Under the pieces are notes generated by a model, which saw only the letters and a list, made by a program, of their open reading frames with translations, did not search any database and was not told where the DNA came from. DNA of 64,000 bases from Urbifossiella sp046350095. GTDB taxonomy: Bacteria; Planctomycetota; Planctomycetia; Gemmatales; Gemmataceae. A program made the translations under genes and the position numbers. The stretch covers positions 620,001 through 684,000 of the forward strand of contig JAXMBA010000002.1 in NCBI GenBank assembly GCA_046350095.1, written 5' to 3'. Shown here one piece after another: positions 60,188 through 64,000 of the stretch (position 1 is its first letter; each line of letters begins with the position of its first letter).

Positions 60188-60397
60188 GGTGCCCCTCCCG
60201 AACAGACGGTGTTATTTAGTTTGGTCGATGGGTGTGCAAAGCAAATCCGGTGCCCCCGCCCCGTGTCCGCCTACTCGTGGCACGACGCGAGGCCGGCACC
60301 GGCGATCCGGGCTAACCGTCCGGGTGGTGGTTACGGGAGGCGGCGGGTCACCGATCGGGTCCGGCACAGTGTGCCAAGCGGGGGTCGGATCTGACAC

Positions 60398-60497
60398 ATG
60401 CAACCTGGGTGCCCCAGCTCGTGGGAGAAGTACCCGCTCGACACGTACACCAACCCGTGCGCGAACACGGGCCGGGGGACGTTCGAGAAGCCGGTGT
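60398..60497 (-). pseudogene. PQQ-propeller (BamB-like) fragment cut by the IS3 element
   Basis: Minus strand, TGFSNVPRPVFAHGLVYVSSGYFSHELG reads like a blade of planctomycete PQQ-binding-like propeller proteins (pattern: GxSxVPRPVFGHGLVYxxTG). It stops at 60497, where the first copy of the IS end begins. No other half was found past 61809. Region 60188-60397 holds nothing else I can support. Confidence 0.55.
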
Positions 60498-60597
60498 TGG
60501 AGTTCCCCACGGAAAGTGGACAGCGTTTAGCGGTGGGTCGGGTTGTGTGGAGTTCCCCACGGAAAGTGGACAGCGTTTAGCGGTGGGTCGGGTTGTG
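60498..60597. repeat. perfect 50-bp tandem duplication at the IS end
   Basis: 60498-60547 and 60548-60597 are identical. The inner copy carries the left end of the IS and the last codons of its transposase; the outer copy is an extra IS end. Confidence 0.9.
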
Positions 60598-61449
60598 CGT
60601 CCGCTCGTACTCGGCCGGGGCGACGTACCCCAGCGACGAGTGCCGCCGGACGCGGTTGTAGAACGCCTCGATGTACTCGAAGATGCTCGCCCGCGCCTCC
60701 GCTCGCGTGGCGTAGTCCTCGTGGTGGACCAACTCCTTCTTCAGGCTCGCGAAGAACGACTCCATTGGCGCGTTGTCCCAGCAGTTGCCCCGCCGGCTCA
60801 TGCTGCACGTGATCCCCTCCTCCGCGAGCCGCCGCCGGTAATGCTCGCTGGCGTACTGGCTCCCCCGATCCGAGTGCGCGACCAAATCCGAAGGCCCCTC
60901 GGGACGACGGGGCAGAGCCATCTCCAGCGCGTCCACGACCAGCCGGCTGGTCATCGTCGCGTCCATCGACCAGCCGACCACCGCGCGGCTGAACAGGTCC
61001 TCGACCACGGCCAGGTACAACCACCCCTCCCGGGTCGGGATGTACGTCACGTCCGCGACCCACGACGTGTTCGGCTCCCCCGGGTCGAACGCCCGGTCGA
61101 GGACATTCTCGGCCACCGGGTGCGGGTGGTTGGAGTCCGTCGTCTGCCGGAACTTCCGCGTCGTCTTCGCGGCAATCCCGGCCTCTCGCATGACCTCGGC
61201 CACCAAGTTCACGCAGCACTCGTGGCCCCGGCTCACCAGCTCGGCGTGGACACGCGGGCTGCCGTACCGCCCCTTCACCTCGGCGTGAATCGTCGCGACC
61301 TGTTCGGTCAACTCCTCCCGCCGGACCTCGGCGGGGCTGGGCTCGCGGGACCGCCAGGCGTAGAACCCCGAGCGGGACACCTCCAGGACACGGCACAACT
61401 GCGTCACCGGCCACTCGCCCTTGCGTTCCTCGATCCAGCCGAAGGTCAC
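60577..61449 (-). CDS. IS3 transposase OrfB (rve/DDE integrase domain)
   Basis: 290 residues from the GTG at 61449, which overlaps the OrfA stop by 4 nt. A helix-turn-helix part (CRVLEVSRSGFYAWRSR ~19-35) precedes the integrase core with the DDE triad: Asp in WVADVTYI (~132), Asp in VAHSDRGSQYAS (~194) and Glu in APMESFFASLKKE (~229), the last two 35 residues apart as DD(35)E requires. It ends HSSLGYVAPAEYE. In the IS3 family the active enzyme is the OrfA-OrfB fusion made by -1 frameshifting. All key residues are present, so it may be active. Confidence 0.93.
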   Translation of the reverse strand: MTFGWIEERKGEWPVTQLCRVLEVSRSGFYAWRSREPSPAEVRREELTEQVATIHAEVKGRYGSPRVHAELVSRGHECCVNLVAEVMREAGIAAKTTRKFRQTTDSNHPHPVAENVLDRAFDPGEPNTSWVADVTYIPTREGWLYLAVVEDLFSRAVVGWSMDATMTSRLVVDALEMALPRRPEGPSDLVAHSDRGSQYASEHYRRRLAEEGITCSMSRRGNCWDNAPMESFFASLKKELVHHEDYATRAEARASIFEYIEAFYNRVRRHSSLGYVAPAEYERTHNPTHR

Positions 61450-61742
61450 TTCGACTGGGTGGCGAAGAACGCCGTGGCTTTTTTTAGGATGTCGCGCTCC
61501 ATCTCCAGCCGCTTCACGTCGGCCCGGAGGCGGCGGAGTTCTTCCTCGACGGGGGTGAGGTGTCCCGACCCCGGGAAAGCGTCGGCCCCCTTCCGGAGGA
61601 CCGCCTTCTTCCAGTCGTGGAGCCGGTTCTCGGTGACCCCGAGGCGGCGGGCGACCTCGGCCACGGAGAGCTTCTGCTCGGTGATCATCTTCACGGCCTG
61701 GAGCTTGAACTCCGGCGTGTAGACCTTGCGGGAACCAGCCAT
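61446..61742 (-). CDS. IS3 transposase OrfA (HTH, leucine zipper)
   Basis: 98 residues. The N-terminal HTH_Tnp_1 region (KVYTPEFKLQAVKMITE, then VAEVARRLGVTENRLHDWKKA) binds the IS ends. The C-terminal part (EEELRRLRADVKRLEMERDILKKA) is a leucine-zipper coiled coil for dimerisation. The end of the gene contains the A7 frameshift site. Together with OrfB it makes the transposase. Confidence 0.92.
   Translation of the reverse strand: MAGSRKVYTPEFKLQAVKMITEQKLSVAEVARRLGVTENRLHDWKKAVLRKGADAFPGSGHLTPVEEELRRLRADVKRLEMERDILKKATAFFATQSK
61479..61486 (-). other. programmed -1 frameshift site (A7G)
   Basis: The minus strand reads CTA AAA AAA GCC in the OrfA frame: seven A's, then G. A -1 slip here gives AAA AAA AGC CAC, after which the frame continues open into OrfB (KSHGVLRHPVEVTFGWIE), as in other IS3 elements. 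Confidence 0.75.
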
Positions 61743-61809
61743 CGGTGTGTCTCCTCGTGGTTAGAGCTTACACCGCATTCCCGCTGTACACCATTCGTGG
61801 GGAGCTCCA

Positions 61810-62784
61810 ATCCCACATCCGGGCCGCCCGGTCGAGGGTGTCGGGGTCGAGCGCTCGAATGACGGGGGCGCAGTCACGTTCGGCTAGGTTGGGCGTGGTG
61901 GTACACTCGCCCCACAGCCGCGAGCGAACCCCGGAGCCGCCGATGGACCACCGCCGCTTCTTCGCCGCGCTTCTCGTCCTTCCCACGGCCGCGCCCGCCC
62001 AGCCGCCGGCGGCCCCGCCCGCCGACCCGCCCCGCCCGCTGACACTCACCGGGGCCGACCTCGGCACCCTCGCCGCCGAGCTCGAACGGGTCGCCGCCGC
62101 GACCCGGTACAGCCTTCGGTTCCCGTCGCCGCGGTTTTCGGGCTTCGCCAAGTACCGCGCCGCCGCGCGAGCCGCCGTTCTCGACGCGCTTTCCTACTTC
62201 ACGGACAAGGTCGAACCCCGGCCGGGGGTCCCGCCGATGCGGAAGGCGCACCTGGACACGCACTCGTTCGTCCACTTCCTCCCGGGGCTCCACCGGCTGA
62301 TGGACTTCCCCGACCTGGCCGCGCTCGCCGCCCCACGAGTGCTGCTCGTCGAGCAGTGCCGCCAGGACCGCCTCTTCCCGCCCGAGGGAATGACGGCCGC
62401 CGTGGACCGGATCGCCGAGGCGTACGCCGCGGCCCAGTGTCCGGCGCATTCCGAGGGGCGGGTCTACGAAGAGCCGCACCGCTTCACCCGGGCGATGCAG
62501 GACGACGCCTTCGCCTGGCTCGACCGACACCTCAAGGCGTAGAACCCTCACCGGCCGCGGTCCGCGCCCCCCTTCGGTAGCCGGCCGATTACTGCCGTCA
62601 GCGCCTCCACGGTGTCGGCGTAGGTGGTCGCATGGCCGCCGTCGGGGCGGTGGATGAGCGTGACCGGCCGGCCGAGCGCCTTCAGCTTCTCGGCGAGCCG
62701 GAGGCAGCTGGCGGGCGGGACGACGGTGTCCTTCCCGCCGGTGGTCATGGCGACGGGCATGGTCAGCCGGTCGGCGTGCAACTC
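61810..62784. repeat. duplicated hydrolase block, copy B
   Basis: Homologous to 48097-49701. The region begins at the right end of the IS3 element. The first gene has lost 630 nt; the convergent second gene is complete and continues to 63378, past the end of homology. Confidence 0.8.
61943..62542 (+). pseudogene. alpha/beta hydrolase paralog with 210-codon in-frame deletion
   Basis: 199 residues. Residues 1-95 match 1-95 of the gene at 48230, and 96-199 match its residues 306-409. The missing 210 codons include the oxyanion region (HSHGG) and the nucleophile Ser278. The junction lies at a shared GTC triplet (a 3-nt microhomology). The frame remains open, so a protein may still be made, but without a nucleophile it should be inactive. 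The Asp and His positions remain. Confidence 0.85.
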
Positions 62785-63378
62785 GGCCGACCGGCTGCGG
62801 TACACCTCGGGCCGCTCCGTCCGGGTGCCCCCGTACGCCGCCGCGATCGCGTCCGCGAAGCCCTCGTACTCGACCACGTTCGCGGTGCCGTTCAGGGACA
62901 CGCACCCGGCCACCCGGTCGGGGTGGAGCGCGGCGAACGCGAGGGCGGCCGTCCCGCCCATCGACCCGCCGGCCACGACCACCCGCCGCACCCCGTACTT
63001 CTCCTTCAACTCGTCGAGGATCTGCAACACGTCGGCCTCGGCCGCCGGCCCCATCCACGAGGTCTTGGCCCGGTAGTCGGGGCAGACGAGGAGGAACCCG
63101 TGCGCCGCGGCCACGTCACGCGTCCCCTTGCACTCGCCGCGGTCCTGTTTCACGAACTGCCAGCGGTCGGACCCTTGGCCGTGGAGGGCGAGGACGGCGG
63201 TGTTGGCCCGTTTCGCGTCGAACCCCTTCGGCGTCACCACCAAGTACCGCTGCTCGGTCTTGTCGTGGCGGGCGACGAACGGCACGTCGTCAGCGGACCG
63301 GAGCACGCCGGCTGCCGTCAGGAACACGGCGACGACCGCGGCACCCCGGGGCGTGCCGGGCCTGAACGTTCGTGTCAT
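62548..63378 (-). CDS. exported esterase (prolyl oligopeptidase/LpqC-like alpha/beta hydrolase)
   Basis: 276 residues with a signal peptide (MTRTFRPGTPRGAAVVAVFLTAAGVLRSA). Motifs: LALHGQGSD (oxyanion side), VVVAGGSMGGTAALAFAALHPDRV with the nucleophile Ser, GGKDTVVPPASC with the Asp, and RPDGGHATTYA with the His. This is the layout of exported polyhydroxybutyrate-depolymerase/feruloyl-esterase-like hydrolases. GAGGTG ~8 nt upstream supports the ATG at 63378; the frame is open to 63771. Convergent with the deleted paralog at 61943. Confidence 0.85.
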   Translation of the reverse strand: MTRTFRPGTPRGAAVVAVFLTAAGVLRSADDVPFVARHDKTEQRYLVVTPKGFDAKRANTAVLALHGQGSDRWQFVKQDRGECKGTRDVAAAHGFLLVCPDYRAKTSWMGPAAEADVLQILDELKEKYGVRRVVVAGGSMGGTAALAFAALHPDRVAGCVSLNGTANVVEYEGFADAIAAAYGGTRTERPEVYRSRSAELHADRLTMPVAMTTGGKDTVVPPASCLRLAEKLKALGRPVTLIHRPDGGHATTYADTVEALTAVIGRLPKGGADRGR

Positions 63379-64000
63379 CGGCACACACCTCACTGGGGGG
63401 AGCGACGGGGTGGCGGGCTGGTCACGTCGTCCCGCGGTTCGGGTAGCGGTTACAACCTGGGCGTCCGGGGCGCTGGCGGCCACGTCCCGGTGGTCCTGGG
63501 GTGGTATCCGTCCTGCGGAAATCACTCCGGGGCGCGGGCTCAGCCCCGCAGTTGGCCGCCCGGGTTGCGAGCCTCGGCGGACGTACCCCCGACCCAAAAC
63601 GGAATGCCGAGCGGGCGGCGCGAGCCGGCCCGCCGCCGACCCCGGCCGGAACCCCGGGGGAGGCCGCGACCGACGAAACCGAGTTCCCGCCGCCCGCTGC
63701 GAGCGCGCGGGTTTCCCAGGCAACGGCCGGGTGATCGATCCCGGGACGCGGCATACGCCCTGGTCTACCAACCCATCCCCCGCGGGGGGTGCCCAAAACT
63801 CGGGTCAGTAGTCGGCGCGGTCGAGCAAGACGGTCAGAAGCACGATTCGCGTCCGGGCCGCACCGCTGTCCATCTACAAGAGGATGGGTCAGGGAATGCC
63901 GCCCGCTGCGCCCCGCTTCCCGCCCCTGTTACGACCACCTTCGCGCTCATCTTCTCCGCGTCCAGGCTGCGGCGGCATCGGAATCGTCATCCCGTTCGTG
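63379..64000. other. right edge without a supported gene
   Basis: No frame shows a recognisable domain. On the minus strand a short open stretch near the right edge (ending at ~63897, ...GRNRGGKRGAAGGIP) could be the C-terminal tail of a gene that begins outside the window, but it is too short and too low in complexity to call. Confidence 0.35.

Larger units (their letters stand above)
60548..61809 (-). mobile_element. IS3-family insertion sequence, apparently intact
   Basis: About 1262 bp with orfA and orfB in overlapping frames. The ends are imperfect inverted repeats: 60548 onward begins TGGAGTTCCCCAC, and the complement of the right end (61809 backward) begins TGGAGCTCCCCAC, with 23 of the first 28 positions matching. 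No target-site duplication is evident, perhaps because the left end was rearranged (extra 50-bp copy). The right end falls exactly where homology to the other hydrolase block begins (61810). Confidence 0.85.

Noticed and set aside
56702..60394. 1230-codon open frame on the + strand
   Set aside because: It is antisense to the 1123-residue exported protein. Its translation is Arg/Pro/Ala/Asp-rich without domains; such long antisense frames are expected at this GC content.
60498..60597. CRISPR repeat pair
   Set aside because: Two adjacent identical 50-mers without a spacer, and the unit is an IS end.
63779..64000. Partial gene entering from the right edge
   Set aside because: The open stretches are under 40 codons and low-complexity; no family pattern visible.

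Overview
The window is a GC-rich bacterial chromosome segment. It most likely comes from a planctomycete of the family Gemmataceae. The reasons are the TIGR03000-type and TIGR03066-type proteins, a DUF1501/multi-haem cytochrome/ThuA/DUF1080 gene set, many secreted proteins with Ala-rich signal peptides, and simple intergenic repeats arranged as inverted pairs. Genus cannot be fixed from sequence alone. No rRNA, tRNA or CRISPR array was seen.

Layout. 1-4053: a truncated S9 peptidase, a GDPD-like phosphodiesterase and small secreted proteins or lipoproteins. 4061-8638: a 32-bp perfect inverted repeat, a SYLF protein, and a 1087-residue protein that fuses a complete P1B-type metal ATPase to an HflK-like SPFH domain. 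8645-14242: a serine hydrolase, a YfhO-like membrane protein, an isolated nuoH and scpB. 14299-25909: mostly housekeeping genes (S41 protease, rimO, pyrD, an ABC exporter pair, a PxpB-like protein, a ChbG/HpnK-like deacetylase overlapping a GT2 glycosyltransferase), separated by several long hairpin-forming repeats. A BFD-type ferredoxin at 23549 has a recognisable promoter and a Fur-like palindrome. 25913-31373: a PmoA-like secreted protein, a YhaM-like OB/HD nuclease, small proteins, a cytoplasmic alpha-amylase and a GlsB-like membrane protein.

32380-42971 is a same-strand run of exported proteins: DUF1501, five-haem cytochrome c, a PQQ/glucose-dehydrogenase-like propeller, ThuA, DUF6288+SASA, and metallopeptidase+DUF1080. 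It looks like a module for oxidising and cleaving glycans outside the cytoplasm. An S9 peptidase with Glu at the usual catalytic Asp position and a YHYH protein follow. 49978-54072 is a two-gene signalling unit: a membrane Ser/Thr kinase with an external sensor region, then an FHA-GAF-like-class III cyclase protein. Glycogen phosphorylase and a 1123-residue exported protein with three repeated modules come next.

The accessory regions (28300-28460, 31400-32310, 45500-45900, 48097-49970, 60398-62784) are full of gene remnants: IS5-, IS4/IS701- and IS630-like transposase ends, and WD40, sulfatase and PQQ-propeller fragments. There is one apparently intact IS3-family element with its -1 frameshift site. 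A two-gene hydrolase block is present twice (48097-49701 and 61810-62784), and a different gene has been damaged in each copy.
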